From assembly GCF_900104815.1 (NCBI RefSeq), contig NZ_FNTD01000004.1, positions 3,674,501 to 3,738,500 of the forward strand: a stretch of 64,000 nt of DNA, read 5' to 3'. The notes beneath the pieces were generated by a model. It did not search any database, was not told the origin of the DNA, and worked only from the letters and a program-made list of their open reading frames with translations. Below, piece by piece: positions 7,079 to 16,326 of the stretch. The stretch comes from Streptomyces misionensis (GTDB taxonomy: Bacteria; Actinomycetota; Actinomycetes; Streptomycetales; Streptomycetaceae). The position numbers and the translations under genes are program-made. Numbering within the stretch: the first letter of the stretch is position 1; every line of letters begins with the position of its first letter.

Positions 7079-9670
7079 ATGAGCCAAGAGGCCAACCCAG
7101 CCCCTCGGTCCCTCGCGGAGGCCCTCCGCGCCAGGGACGACGCCTCCCTGGCCGCGCTGCTGCGCAGCCGCCCGGACCTCATCACGCCCGTCCCCACCGA
7201 TCTGACCCAGCTGGCCACCCGGGCCGGCACCCGGGCCTCGGTGCTGCGGGCGCTGGAGCGGCTGGACCGGTTCGCGCTCCAGACCGCACAGGCGCTGGCC
7301 GTGGCCCCGGACCCGGCCCCCTACCCCGTCCTGCTCGGGCTGATGGCCGGGGACGCCGGGGACGAGGCGGTGGCCGCCGCGCTGCCCCGCGCCCTCGGCA
7401 CGCTGCGCGAACAGGCGCTGGTGTGGGGCGACGACGATCGGCTGCGCCTGGTGCGCACCGCCCGCGAACTGCTCGCGCCCTCCGCGCAGCACCCCTCGCC
7501 GACCGGTCTGGGGCCCACCGTGTCGGAGGCCACCTCGGGCATGTCTCCGGGGCGGATCCAGGAGATCGTGACCACCGCCGGGCTGGCCTCGACGCACGAC
7601 TCGGTGTCGGCGGTGGCCGCGCTGACCGCCCTGTTCACCGACCGGAAGAGGATGTCCCGGCTGCTCGCCGGGGCCCCGGACGCCTCCCGGGAGGTGCTGT
7701 CCCGGCTGGTGTGGGGGCCGCCGTACGGGCAGGTCACCCCGGAACCGGCCGCCCATCTGCGCTGGCTGCTGGACCGGGGGCTGCTGCTGCCGACCGCTCC
7801 GGGCACCGTCGTACTGCCCCGCGAGGTGGCCCTGCATCTGCGCGCGGGCCGCGCCCACCGGGAGCCCGAGCCGCTGCCGCCGGCGGTGGAGCCGGCCGCC
7901 GCCCACCGTCCACAGGTTGTGGACGCGACGGCCGCCGGGCAGGCCCACACCGCCCTCGCCACCGTCGAGGAGCTGCTGACGGACTGGAACGAGGGCGGGC
8001 CCGCGGTGCTGCGGGCCGGGGGCCTGAGCGTGCGCGATCTGAAGCGGACCGCCATCGCCCTGGACGCGCCCGAGCCGGTGGCCGCGTTCTGGGTCGAACT
8101 CGCCTACGCGGCGGGCCTGTTGGCCTCCGACGGCGAGGCCGACGAACGCTATGCCGCCACCCCCTTCTACGACGAGTGGCTGGAGCGGCCCCCGGCCGAG
8201 CGCTGGGCGCGGCTCGCCCAGGCCTGGCTGACGGGCACCCGGACGTCCGGTCTGGTCGGCGGCCGGGACGCGAAGGACCGGACGCTCTCCGCGCTCGGCC
8301 CGGGCCTGGACCGCTCGGCCGCGCCCGAGGTGCGGCACCGGGTGCTGACCCTGCTGGCCGGCCTGCCCGCGGGCACCGCCCCCGACCCGGACTCGGTCCT
8401 CGCCCGGCTGCGCTGGGAACGCCCCCCGCGCGGTGCCGCGTCCACCGCCCGGACCGGCGCGGAGGGCGGCACCGAGGACCTCCGTGCCCGCCTCGCCCGC
8501 TGGACCCTCTCCGAGGCGGAACTGCTGGGGGTGACGGGCCGGGGCGCCCTGTCCGCCCATGGCCGGGCCCTGCTGGGGGCACCGGCACCGGGCGGCCCCG
8601 CCGGTCCCGCCGACGCGGGCGGCCCGTCCGGGGCGGGCGAGCCCAGCGGCCCCGGGGACAAGCTCCCCGTCCACCACCGCACGACGCCGCAGCAACCGCT
8701 GCCCGCCCTCCTCTCCCCCACCGAGCAGGCCACCGCCGCCGCGGCCGCGGCCCGCGTCCTCGCGCCGCTGCTGCCCGAGCCCCTGGACCACGTACTGCTC
8801 CAGGCGGATCTGACCGCGGTGGCGCCGGGCCCGCTGGAGCGGCCGCTCGCCGAGACGCTCGGGGTGCTCGCGGACGTGGAGTCCAAGGGCGGCGCGACCG
8901 TGTACCGGTTCACCCCGGGGTCGGTGCGGCGCGCGCTGGACGCCGGGCGGACCGCCGCCGACCTGCACGACTTCCTCACCCGGCACTCGCGCACCCCGGT
9001 CCCGCAGCCGCTCGCCTACCTGATCGACGACGTGGCCCGCAGACACGGCCATCTGCGGGTGGGCGCCGCCTCGGCGTACGTCCGCTGCGACGACGACGCC
9101 CTGCTGAACGAGATCCTCGCCGACAAGCGCGCCGCCGCCCTGCGGCTGCGCCGCCTCGCCCCCACCGTGCTGGCCGCGCAGACCGACCCGGCCGCCCTGC
9201 TGGAGGGACTGCGCGCGATGGGCTTCGCGCCCGCCGCCGAGTCCGCCGAGGGCGATGTCCTGATCGCCCGCGCGCACGCCCACCGCACCCCGCCCCGCAC
9301 CGCGCCGGAACCGGTGCCGGAGGGGCCGCCGACGCCCGACGCCACCCTGCTCACGGCCGCGATCCGCGCCATCCGGGCCGGCGACCTGGCCGCCACGGCC
9401 CCCCGCAAGCCGGCCGGGGCCGACCCGGCGGCCGGCGAGCTGCCCCGCACCTCCTCCGCCGAGACCCTCGCCACCGTGCAGGCCGCGGTGCTCACCGGGG
9501 AGTCCCTGTGGATCGGCTACGTCAACGCCGAGGGCGCCGCCAGCCAGCGCGTCATCGCCCCGGTCCGGGTGGAGGGCGGCTTCGTGACCGCGTACGACCA
9601 CACGGCCGACGAGGTGCGCACCTACCCGCTGCACCGCATCACGGGGGTGGCGGAGCTCGCCGGGGAGTGA
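7079..9670 (+). CDS. helicase-associated (Helicase_C_3 / XPB-like) protein
   Basis: An 863-residue soluble protein conserved in actinobacteria immediately upstream of the XPB-type helicase gene. It matches what is annotated as a helicase C-terminal or helicase-associated (Helicase_C_3) protein: no Walker A motif is visible. The N-terminal half looks like a series of helical winged modules (LATRAGTRASVLRALERLDRFALQTAQALA), and the far C-terminus contains a WYL-like small beta domain (LWIGYVNAEGAASQRVIAPVRVEGGFVTAYDHTA) often used to bind ligands or nucleic acid. A Gly/Pro/Ala-rich linker lies near residues 500-540. It probably partners the next gene, which starts 117 bases downstream on the same strand. 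Confidence 0.85.
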   Translation: MSQEANPAPRSLAEALRARDDASLAALLRSRPDLITPVPTDLTQLATRAGTRASVLRALERLDRFALQTAQALAVAPDPAPYPVLLGLMAGDAGDEAVAAALPRALGTLREQALVWGDDDRLRLVRTARELLAPSAQHPSPTGLGPTVSEATSGMSPGRIQEIVTTAGLASTHDSVSAVAALTALFTDRKRMSRLLAGAPDASREVLSRLVWGPPYGQVTPEPAAHLRWLLDRGLLLPTAPGTVVLPREVALHLRAGRAHREPEPLPPAVEPAAAHRPQVVDATAAGQAHTALATVEELLTDWNEGGPAVLRAGGLSVRDLKRTAIALDAPEPVAAFWVELAYAAGLLASDGEADERYAATPFYDEWLERPPAERWARLAQAWLTGTRTSGLVGGRDAKDRTLSALGPGLDRSAAPEVRHRVLTLLAGLPAGTAPDPDSVLARLRWERPPRGAASTARTGAEGGTEDLRARLARWTLSEAELLGVTGRGALSAHGRALLGAPAPGGPAGPADAGGPSGAGEPSGPGDKLPVHHRTTPQQPLPALLSPTEQATAAAAAARVLAPLLPEPLDHVLLQADLTAVAPGPLERPLAETLGVLADVESKGGATVYRFTPGSVRRALDAGRTAADLHDFLTRHSRTPVPQPLAYLIDDVARRHGHLRVGAASAYVRCDDDALLNEILADKRAAALRLRRLAPTVLAAQTDPAALLEGLRAMGFAPAAESAEGDVLIARAHAHRTPPRTAPEPVPEGPPTPDATLLTAAIRAIRAGDLAATAPRKPAGADPAAGELPRTSSAETLATVQAAVLTGESLWIGYVNAEGAASQRVIAPVRVEGGFVTAYDHTADEVRTYPLHRITGVAELAGE

Positions 9671-9787
9671 GCGGGGACCCGCACCCGGGCCCGCGTGGCG
9701 CCCGCGACCCTCCGTGATCGCCGCCGGATGGGGCACACTGGACGTTTGGCCGTAGTGGGAGGCCGTAGTGGAAAGGGTGTACCGCGC

Positions 9788-11437
9788 GTGAATGGTCCAC
9801 TGATCGTCCAGTCCGACAAGACCCTGCTCCTGGAAGTCGACCACGAGCGCGCCGACGACTGCCGCCGGGCCATCGCGCCGTTCGCCGAGCTGGAGCGGGC
9901 CCCCGAGCACATCCACACCTACCGGGTGACGCCGCTCGGCCTGTGGAACGCGCGGGCCGCGGGGCACGACGCGGAGCAGGTCGTGGACGCGCTGGTGCAG
10001 TACAGCCGCTATCCGGTGCCGCACGCGCTGCTGGTGGACATCGCCGAGACGATGGACCGCTACGGCCGCCTCACCCTCTCCAAGCACCCCGCGCACGGAC
10101 TGGTCCTGACGACCACGGACCGGCCGGTGCTGGAGGAGGTGCTGAAGTCCAAGCGGATCGCCCCGCTGGTCGGTGCCCGGATCGACCCCGACACCGTGGT
10201 GGTCCACCCCTCCGAGCGCGGGCAGATCAAGCAGACGCTGCTGAAGCTCGGCTGGCCGGCCGAGGACCTCGCCGGTTACGTGGACGGCGAGGCGCACCCC
10301 ATCGAGCTGCGCGAGGACGGCTGGGCGCTGCGGCCGTACCAGAGGCAGGCCGTGGAGAACTTCTGGCACGGCGGCAGCGGTGTCGTCGTGCTGCCCTGTG
10401 GCGCGGGCAAGACGCTGGTGGGCGCCGCCTCCATGGCCGAGGCGAAGTCGACCACGCTCATCCTGGTCACCAACACCGTCTCCGCCCGGCAGTGGAAGCA
10501 CGAGCTGGTGAAGCGGACGTCGCTGACCGAGGACGAGATCGGCGAGTACAGCGGCACCCGCAAGGAGATCCGCCCGGTCACCATCGCGACCTACCAGGTG
10601 CTGACCACCCGGCGGAAGGGCGTCTATCCGCACTTGGAGCTGTTCGACTCCCGGGACTGGGGTCTGATCGTCTACGACGAGGTGCATCTGCTGCCGGCTC
10701 CCGTCTTCAAGTTCACCGCCGATCTCCAGGCACGGCGGCGGCTGGGGCTGACCGCCACGCTGGTGCGCGAGGACGGCCGTGAGTCGGACGTGTTCTCCCT
10801 GATCGGGCCCAAGCGGTTCGACGCGCCCTGGAAGGAGATCGAGGCGCAGGGCTACATCGCGCCCGCCGACTGCGTCGAGGTCCGGGTGAACCTGACGGAG
10901 TCCGAGCGGCTGGCGTACGCCACGGCCGAGACGGAGGAGAAGTACCGCTTCTGCGCCACCACGGACACCAAGCGGAAGGTCACGGAGGCGATCGTCCGCC
11001 GGTTCGCGGGTCAGCAGGTCCTCGTCATCGGCCAGTACATCGATCAACTCGATGAACTGGGCGAGCACTTGAACGCCCCGGTCATCAAGGGCGAGACCTC
11101 CAACGCCCAGCGCGAGAAGCTCTTCGACGCCTTCCGCGAGGGCGAGATCAACGTGCTGGTGGTGTCCAAGGTCGCCAACTTCTCCATCGACCTGCCCGAG
11201 GCCACGGTCGCCATCCAGGTGTCCGGCACCTTCGGCTCCCGCCAGGAGGAGGCCCAGCGGCTCGGCCGGGTGCTGCGGCCCAAGGCCGACGGCCACCAGG
11301 CCCACTTCTACTCGGTCGTCGCCCGCGACACCATCGACCAGGACTTCGCCGCCCACCGCCAGCGCTTCCTGGCCGAGCAGGGCTACGCCTACCGGATCAT
11401 GGACGCCGACGAGCTGCTGTCGGAGACGGAGGGCTGA
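9788..11437 (+). CDS. DNA repair helicase XPB (bacterial)
   Basis: A 549-residue superfamily 2 helicase, homologous to eukaryotic XPB/Rad25. It would unwind DNA 3' to 5' in repair. The N-terminal damage-recognition-like region is followed by helicase motifs: GAGKT at residues 205-209 (Walker A), DEVH at 297-300 (Walker B), the TAT motif III soon after, and motif VI QEEAQRLGRVLRP near residue 480. GTG 9788 is the likely start, since the protein then begins MNGPLIVQSDKTLLLE as in relatives and GAAAGGG lies upstream. It follows the Helicase_C_3 gene and the two are probably cotranscribed. It ends 22 bases before the convergent small gene at 11460. Confidence 0.93.
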   Translation: MNGPLIVQSDKTLLLEVDHERADDCRRAIAPFAELERAPEHIHTYRVTPLGLWNARAAGHDAEQVVDALVQYSRYPVPHALLVDIAETMDRYGRLTLSKHPAHGLVLTTTDRPVLEEVLKSKRIAPLVGARIDPDTVVVHPSERGQIKQTLLKLGWPAEDLAGYVDGEAHPIELREDGWALRPYQRQAVENFWHGGSGVVVLPCGAGKTLVGAASMAEAKSTTLILVTNTVSARQWKHELVKRTSLTEDEIGEYSGTRKEIRPVTIATYQVLTTRRKGVYPHLELFDSRDWGLIVYDEVHLLPAPVFKFTADLQARRRLGLTATLVREDGRESDVFSLIGPKRFDAPWKEIEAQGYIAPADCVEVRVNLTESERLAYATAETEEKYRFCATTDTKRKVTEAIVRRFAGQQVLVIGQYIDQLDELGEHLNAPVIKGETSNAQREKLFDAFREGEINVLVVSKVANFSIDLPEATVAIQVSGTFGSRQEEAQRLGRVLRPKADGHQAHFYSVVARDTIDQDFAAHRQRFLAEQGYAYRIMDADELLSETEG

Positions 11438-11459
11438 CCGGCGCGGGGGGCGGGCGCCG

Positions 11460-11642
11460 TCACGCCCGGCGTATGCCCGCCTCTTCGCCGTACTCGCCGA
11501 GGATCACCACGCCGAACGCCGCCTCGGCGAACACCTTCAGGGCGCGCAGGGCGCTGCCGAGGAGGTGACGCGGGGCGCCGTCCACGGCCGTGGCCCCGGT
11601 CGGGGGCCGGGCGGAGGAGGGGGAAACGGTTGCTGCGCTCAT
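11460..11642 (-). CDS. small hypothetical protein (60 residues)
   Basis: A 60-residue open frame with a Ser/Ala/Pro-rich N-terminus and a conserved-looking C-terminal half (LLGSALRALKVFAEAAFGVVILGEYGEEAG). That half could be an amphipathic helix plus a hydrophobic strand. I believe short proteins of this type occur in Streptomyces next to the XPB helicase gene, but cannot assign a function. A GGAGG sequence sits only one base before the ATG, closer than ideal. The gene is convergent with the helicase and shares its 5' end with the upstream end of the possibly frameshifted gene that follows. Confidence 0.5.
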   Translation of the reverse strand: MSAATVSPSSARPPTGATAVDGAPRHLLGSALRALKVFAEAAFGVVILGEYGEEAGIRRA

Positions 11643-11825
11643 GCCTCCATGGTGGAACCGTCCGCCTCGCGGTGGTATCGGCCCAGAGGCCCAATTCCCC
11701 GGGCCGCCGCCTACGCCCCCGGGTGGACCCCACCCCTACTTGGGCCCACCCCCATCCCCTAGGTACGGCGGCCGCGATCTCACGCACCTCTCCTTCGACG
11801 AGTCCTGGACGCCGCGGACGGCAGG

Positions 11826-12404
11826 GTGCTGGGGCGCACGCGGACGATGACCGTGGCGTCCGGCTCCGAGCACACCCCGCACCCGGACCCCGCGCGGATG
11901 GGGCTGAGCGTCGGCGAGGGCGAGGAAGGGTCGCCCGTGCTGTGGGGGCGCTGGGACGGGCGGCGGCTGGCCGCCGAGCGCATCGGTGTCGAGCGGATCC
12001 TCCTCGCGGCGAGCCCGTCCGGCCGGCGCCTGCCGACCGTCGACACCGGGCGGTGGTCCCTCGCCCTCCACCGGACGCAGGACGGCTCGGTGCTGCGCGA
12101 ACTGGACGCCCAGGGCACCGTGCCGGGGCACCCGGGGAGCACCGGCGAGGACCGGGTCCACTGGGACCACGACGCGGCCTTCGTCGACGAGGACACCCTG
12201 ATCGCCGGGACCTCCGGGTGCGACGCCCGCCACGGCGGCGCCCGCCACTGGCTGGTCGACGCGCGTGGGATGACCCTTCGCGGCGAGATCTCCTACCCCG
12301 TTCCCGTCTCCGGGCCCGCCCGCCCGGCGGGGGACGGCGCCTGGTACACGGTCTCCGGGGACGGGGCCCTGGTGCGGCTGTGGGAGCCGGACCGGGAGGA
12401 CTGA
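11826..12404 (+). CDS. hypothetical protein, probably the 3' part of a frameshifted gene
   Basis: A 192-residue open frame from GTG 11826. It is rich in Gly, Asp and Trp and has repeated strand-like units (VLWGRWDGRRLAAERI, RWSLALHRTQDGSVLREL, HWLVDARGMTLRGEI), reminiscent of a beta-propeller or similar sheet protein of unknown function. Coding signal continues upstream of the start but changes frame: frame from ATG 11641 reads YGGRDLTHLSFDESW up to about 11810, and the present frame begins LDAADGRVLGRT just after. A single small indel near 11805-11815 would join them into one protein of about 250 residues, so this may be a pseudogene or sequencing error. Confidence 0.55.
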   Translation: MLGRTRTMTVASGSEHTPHPDPARMGLSVGEGEEGSPVLWGRWDGRRLAAERIGVERILLAASPSGRRLPTVDTGRWSLALHRTQDGSVLRELDAQGTVPGHPGSTGEDRVHWDHDAAFVDEDTLIAGTSGCDARHGGARHWLVDARGMTLRGEISYPVPVSGPARPAGDGAWYTVSGDGALVRLWEPDRED

Positions 12405-12618
12405 CGCCGGCCGGCGTCGTCCGCGGCGGCCGGCAGGCCGGCCGGACCGGCCGCGGGATATTCATTGGCGTTCGCCACGGCGCCTCACTAAAATCCTCCC
12501 CCTTGCCCGCCTCCCCTCCCCGGAGTGCCGCCGCCCGGCCGGAAACCGGACGGCACGTCGTCCCGCACGACCTCGTCACCGTCGTACCGCCCGTAGCAGG
12601 CCCACCGGAGGCACCCCC

Positions 12619-14670
12619 TTGTCCACGTCCGCCCACGACCAGGCCGTCGACCCCCTCTCCCGCGAGCGCTCGCACCTCGCCGAATCCCGCGCCGCCCTGC
12701 GCGCCATGCGGGAGGACGTGGAGGCGCTGGACATCCGGGACGTCACCGCCAACTGGGTCAACGCCGAAGTGCTCAGCCGCCAGATCGACGACCGCATCAA
12801 GGCGCTGGCCGACCTCAGCGACACCCCGCTGTTCTTCGGCCGGCTCGACTACCTGCACGCACCGGGGGCGGAGCAGGCCGAGGGCGCGCAGGGCGAGCAG
12901 TTCTACATCGGGCGGCGGCACGTGCACGACGCCGACGGCGACCCCATGGTCATCGACTGGCGCGCCCCGGTCTCGCAGCCGTTCTACCGGGCCTCGAAGA
13001 AGGACCCGATGGACATCGGGCTGCGCCGCCGCTTCGGCTACACCGGCGGCGACCTGACCGCGTACGAGGACGAGCGGCTGTCCGACCCCGCCGAGGCGGC
13101 CACCACCAGCAAGCTGCTCCAGCAGGAGATCGAGCGCCCGCGCGTCGGCCCGATGCGCGACATCGTCGCCACCATCCAGCCCGAGCAGGACGAGATCGTC
13201 CGCAGCGGGCTGGGCGGCACGGTCTGCGTCCAGGGCGGTCCCGGCACCGGCAAGACCGCCGTCGGCCTGCACCGCGTGGCGTACCTGCTGTACGCGCACC
13301 GGGAGCGCCTCGCCCGCACCGGCACCCTGGTCATCGGCCCGAACAAGTCGTTCCTGCACTACATCGAGCAGGTGCTGCCGGCCCTCGGCGAGCTGTCCGT
13401 GCAGCAGGCCACCGTGGACGACCTGGTGGCGCAGGTGGAGGTGCGCGGCACCGACGAGGCGGCCGCCGCGGTGGTCAAGGGCGACGCCCGGATGGCCGAG
13501 GTGCTGCGCCGGGCCCTGTACTCGTACGTGACCACGCCGACCGAGCCGGTGGTGGTCGTGCGCGGGTCGCGGCGCTGGCGGGTCCCGGCGTACGAACTGG
13601 AGGAGCTGGTCCGGCAGTTGCTGGACCGGGACATCCGGTACGGCGCCGCCCGCGAAGCCCTGCCGCAGCGGATCGCGCACGCGGTGCTGGTGCAGATGGA
13701 GCGGGCCGGCGAGGCACCGGACGACCGGGTGCAGGACGCGGTGGCGCGCAACAGCGCGGTGAAGGCGGCCGTGAAGGCGATCTGGCCGGCCGTCGACCCG
13801 GCGAAGCTGGTGCTGCGGCTGCTCTGCGAGCCGGAGTTCCTCGCCGAGCACGCCGAGGGCGTCCTGGACGAGGACGAGCAGAAGACGATCCTGTGGGCCA
13901 AGCCCGCGCGCAGCGTGAAGTCGGCCAAGTGGTCCGCCGCGGACGCGGTGCTGATCGACGAGGCGGCCGACCTGATCCAGCGCACGCACTCGCTCGGGCA
14001 CGTGGTCCTGGACGAGGCGCAGGACCTCTCCCCGATGCAGTACCGCGCGGTGGGCCGCCGCTGCACCACGGGCAGCGCCACCGTGCTGGGCGACCTGGCG
14101 CAGGGCACGACGCCCTGGGCGACGCGGAGTTGGCACGAGGCGCTGGCCCACCTGGGCAAACCGGACGGCGTCATCGAGGAGTTGACGGCCGGTTTCCGTG
14201 TGCCGACCGACGTCATCACGTACGCCTCCCGGCTGCTCCCGCACATCGCGCCCGGTCTGACCCCGGTCGCCTCCGTCCGTGAGAACCCGGGCTTCTTCGA
14301 GGTCCGCCCGATCGACACCACGGACCAAGTCGTCGCGGCCTGCGAGGAGTTGCTGCGCAACGAGGGCTCGACGGGCCTGATCGCCGCCGACGCCCGGATC
14401 CCGGCGCTGGCCGAGGCGCTGACGGCGGCGGGCATCGGGTACCTGGCCCCGGGCGAGGAGACCACCCGCGAGACCCGGCTGACCCTGGTGCCGGCCTCGC
14501 TCGCCAAGGGCCTGGAGTACGACTACGTGGTGCTCGACGAACCGCAGGCCGTGGTGGACGGCGAACCGGACGAGCGGACCGGGCTGCGGCGCCTGTACGT
14601 GGCCCTCACCCGAGCGGTCTCCGGCCTGGTCGTGACCCATGCGGCACCCCTTCCGGAGCAACTCGTCTAG
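12619..14670 (+). CDS. HelD-like superfamily 1 ATPase
   Basis: A 683-residue UvrD/Rep-type ATPase of the HelD family. In HelD proteins this ATPase binds RNA polymerase and clears or recycles stalled enzyme. The N-terminus carries a predicted coiled coil (RERSHLAESRAALRAMREDVEAL) that corresponds to the secondary-channel arm. The Walker A motif is GGPGTGKT near residues 206-213, Walker B is DEAQD at 465-469, and the C-terminal motif VI block RRLYVALTRA is present. TTG 12619 is used because GGAGG lies 7 bases upstream and the protein starts MSTSAHDQ. I saw no rifamycin-associated element upstream, and its N-terminus differs from my memory of HelR, so I assign no symbol. Confidence 0.85.
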   Translation: MSTSAHDQAVDPLSRERSHLAESRAALRAMREDVEALDIRDVTANWVNAEVLSRQIDDRIKALADLSDTPLFFGRLDYLHAPGAEQAEGAQGEQFYIGRRHVHDADGDPMVIDWRAPVSQPFYRASKKDPMDIGLRRRFGYTGGDLTAYEDERLSDPAEAATTSKLLQQEIERPRVGPMRDIVATIQPEQDEIVRSGLGGTVCVQGGPGTGKTAVGLHRVAYLLYAHRERLARTGTLVIGPNKSFLHYIEQVLPALGELSVQQATVDDLVAQVEVRGTDEAAAAVVKGDARMAEVLRRALYSYVTTPTEPVVVVRGSRRWRVPAYELEELVRQLLDRDIRYGAAREALPQRIAHAVLVQMERAGEAPDDRVQDAVARNSAVKAAVKAIWPAVDPAKLVLRLLCEPEFLAEHAEGVLDEDEQKTILWAKPARSVKSAKWSAADAVLIDEAADLIQRTHSLGHVVLDEAQDLSPMQYRAVGRRCTTGSATVLGDLAQGTTPWATRSWHEALAHLGKPDGVIEELTAGFRVPTDVITYASRLLPHIAPGLTPVASVRENPGFFEVRPIDTTDQVVAACEELLRNEGSTGLIAADARIPALAEALTAAGIGYLAPGEETTRETRLTLVPASLAKGLEYDYVVLDEPQAVVDGEPDERTGLRRLYVALTRAVSGLVVTHAAPLPEQLV

Positions 14671-14763
14671 ACCGGTACACGGCTGTTTCCTCCCACCCGT
14701 TGGTCCCCGGCCCGACTGGGTCTATCGTCGGAATCCTGAGGCCAGGGCGAGGGAGGACGGCCG

Positions 14764-15018
14764 GTGATGCCGCAGGACGAGGCCGTGATCGGCTGCACGG
14801 GGAAGGTCCTCATAGGAACGCGTGGCTCCGCGGGACCGGGCGAGATCCTGGTCCGGGTCAGGGGCGGTTCCGAGACGTTCCTCGCCTGGTCGGAGGAGCC
14901 CCTGCCGCCGGGCGCGACGGTGCTCGTGATCGAATCACGGGGTTCTCGCGCGGTCGGCGTCATCGAGTGGGCCGATCCATTGGACGCGCTCGGCGGCGGC
15001 GCCGCCGACGCCTGCTGA
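14764..15018 (+). CDS. small OB-fold (NfeD-like) protein
   Basis: An 84-residue soluble protein resembling the C-terminal OB-fold domain of NfeD proteins. The pattern is IGCTGKVLIGTRGSAGPGEILVRV followed by VLVIESRGSRAVGVIEW, which are beta strands with a conserved G near the end. NfeD proteins typically pair with SPFH/flotillin proteins; here the next gene, 13 bases downstream, is an SPFH protein, so this is probably its partner. It lacks the NfeD membrane helices. GTG 14764 is used, with GGGAGG about 8 bases upstream; ATG 14767 is an equal alternative. No enzymatic role is suggested. Confidence 0.7.
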   Translation: MMPQDEAVIGCTGKVLIGTRGSAGPGEILVRVRGGSETFLAWSEEPLPPGATVLVIESRGSRAVGVIEWADPLDALGGGAADAC

Positions 15019-15031
15019 GGAGTACGAGAAA

Positions 15032-16216
15032 ATGTTCGGATACCGCGTACCCGCGCCCGACGAGGCGATGCTGATCTCGGGCGGGCGACGGGGACTGGGG
15101 GGCGCGCCGTTCCGAGTGGTGACGGGCCACGGCAAGTTCGTGGTCCCGTTCTTCCGCAAGACCCGCTTCCTCTCCCTCGCGATGTGCGAGTCGGAGGTCA
15201 CCGAGACCTGTGTGACCAAGCAGGGCATCGCCCTGCACGTGCGCGCGGTCATCGCCTTCAAGGTCGGCAACGACCACGAGAGCATCATCAACGCGGGCCA
15301 GCGCTTCCTCTCCGACCAGGACCAGATGTCGGTGCTCACCGGCCGGATCTTCGCCGGCCATCTGCGCGCGATCATCGGCTCGATGACCGTCGAGGAGATC
15401 GTCACCGAACGGCAGAAGCTGGCCGCGGAGGTGCTGGACACCTCCAAGACCGAGATGGCCAAGATCGGCCTGATCGTGGACTCGCTCCAGATCCAGTCGA
15501 TCGACGACGGCGACACCGGCTACATCGACGCGATGTCCGCCCCGCACAAGGCGGCCATCCAGCGCCAGGCGCAGATCGCGCAGGCGCAGGCCACGCAGGC
15601 GGCCGTGGAGGCAGAGCAGGAGGCGGCCCGCCGGCAGGCGGAGTACGCCCGGAAGACCGCGGTCGTCAAGGCCGAGTACTCGGCCGAGGTGGACCGCGCG
15701 CAGGCGCAGGCGGCGCAGGCCGGTCCGCTGGCGCAGGCGCACGCGCAGCGGGAGGTGCTGGACGCGCAGACCGAGTTGGCCGAGCGGCAGGCGCTGCTGC
15801 GGCAGAAGCAGCTGGTGGCGGAGGTCGTGAAGCCGGCCGAGGCGGAGGCGGAGCGGGTGCGCATCCTCGCGGCGGCGGAGGCCCAGCGGATGAAGATCCA
15901 GGCGGAGGCGGCGGCCTCGTACGACCGGGTCGCGCTGGACCGGATGCTGATCGACCAGCTGCCGCAGATCGTGAAGGAGGCGGCCGGCGGTCTGTCCGGC
16001 GCCAACGTCAACGTCCTGAACGGCGCGGACGGCCTCGGCGAGATCGCGGCCGGCCTGGTCTCCCAGGGCCTGACCATCCTGGACTCGGTCCGGCAGAACC
16101 TCGGCGGCCAGGAGTCCGACGGCCGCCGCACCGAGGAGAACCGCAACAACGGACTGCTCCAGCTGCACTCGGGCAAGAACAAGAAGTCGGACGACGGCCC
16201 GGTGGACGTCGACTGA
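15032..16216 (+). CDS. SPFH/flotillin-family protein
   Basis: A 394-residue protein of the SPFH/prohibitin (flotillin) superfamily. Residues 1-190 form the SPFH domain (FGYRVPAPDEAMLISGG, FKVGNDHESIINAGQRFL, LRAIIGSMTVEEIVTERQKL). A long charged coiled coil follows from about 180 to 300, with repeating EAEQEAARRQAEYARK and AEAEAERVRILAAAEAQRM units, ending in a Gly-rich tail. Flotillins assemble membrane microdomains; no strong N-terminal transmembrane helix is obvious here, so attachment may be peripheral. It forms an operon with the OB-fold protein upstream. The 3' end is followed by a hairpin terminator at 16240-16285 shared with the convergent cutC. Confidence 0.9.
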   Translation: MFGYRVPAPDEAMLISGGRRGLGGAPFRVVTGHGKFVVPFFRKTRFLSLAMCESEVTETCVTKQGIALHVRAVIAFKVGNDHESIINAGQRFLSDQDQMSVLTGRIFAGHLRAIIGSMTVEEIVTERQKLAAEVLDTSKTEMAKIGLIVDSLQIQSIDDGDTGYIDAMSAPHKAAIQRQAQIAQAQATQAAVEAEQEAARRQAEYARKTAVVKAEYSAEVDRAQAQAAQAGPLAQAHAQREVLDAQTELAERQALLRQKQLVAEVVKPAEAEAERVRILAAAEAQRMKIQAEAAASYDRVALDRMLIDQLPQIVKEAAGGLSGANVNVLNGADGLGEIAAGLVSQGLTILDSVRQNLGGQESDGRRTEENRNNGLLQLHSGKNKKSDDGPVDVD

Positions 16217-16239
16217 CGGGCGCCCGGCGCACCCTCGCG

Positions 16240-16285
16240 ACCGCCCCGCTCCCGTACCGGTCTCCCGGCCGGGGGGCGGGGCGGT
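16240..16285. terminator. hairpin terminator between SPFH and cutC genes
   Basis: Ten-base perfect arms (ACCGCCCCGC and its complement GCGGGGCGGT) flank a 26-base GC-rich loop just after the SPFH stop codon. It lies between two convergent genes and could stop transcription from either side, though no U-tract is visible, as is common in high-GC genomes. Confidence 0.6.
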
Positions 16286-16326
16286 CCCGCGTCGAGGCAG
16301 GGTTCACGCGCCGCGCCCCGGGCCAT

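Noticed and set aside
6929..11356. A 1475-residue open frame on the minus strand across the Helicase_C_3 and XPB genes
   Set aside because: It is antisense to two clear genes, has His/Gly/Arg-rich unnatural composition and no homologous features; high GC leaves long open shadow frames.
12405..12618. Rifamycin-associated element before the HelD-like gene
   Set aside because: No convincing inverted repeat of the expected type was seen, and the protein's N-terminus is not like HelR as I remember it.
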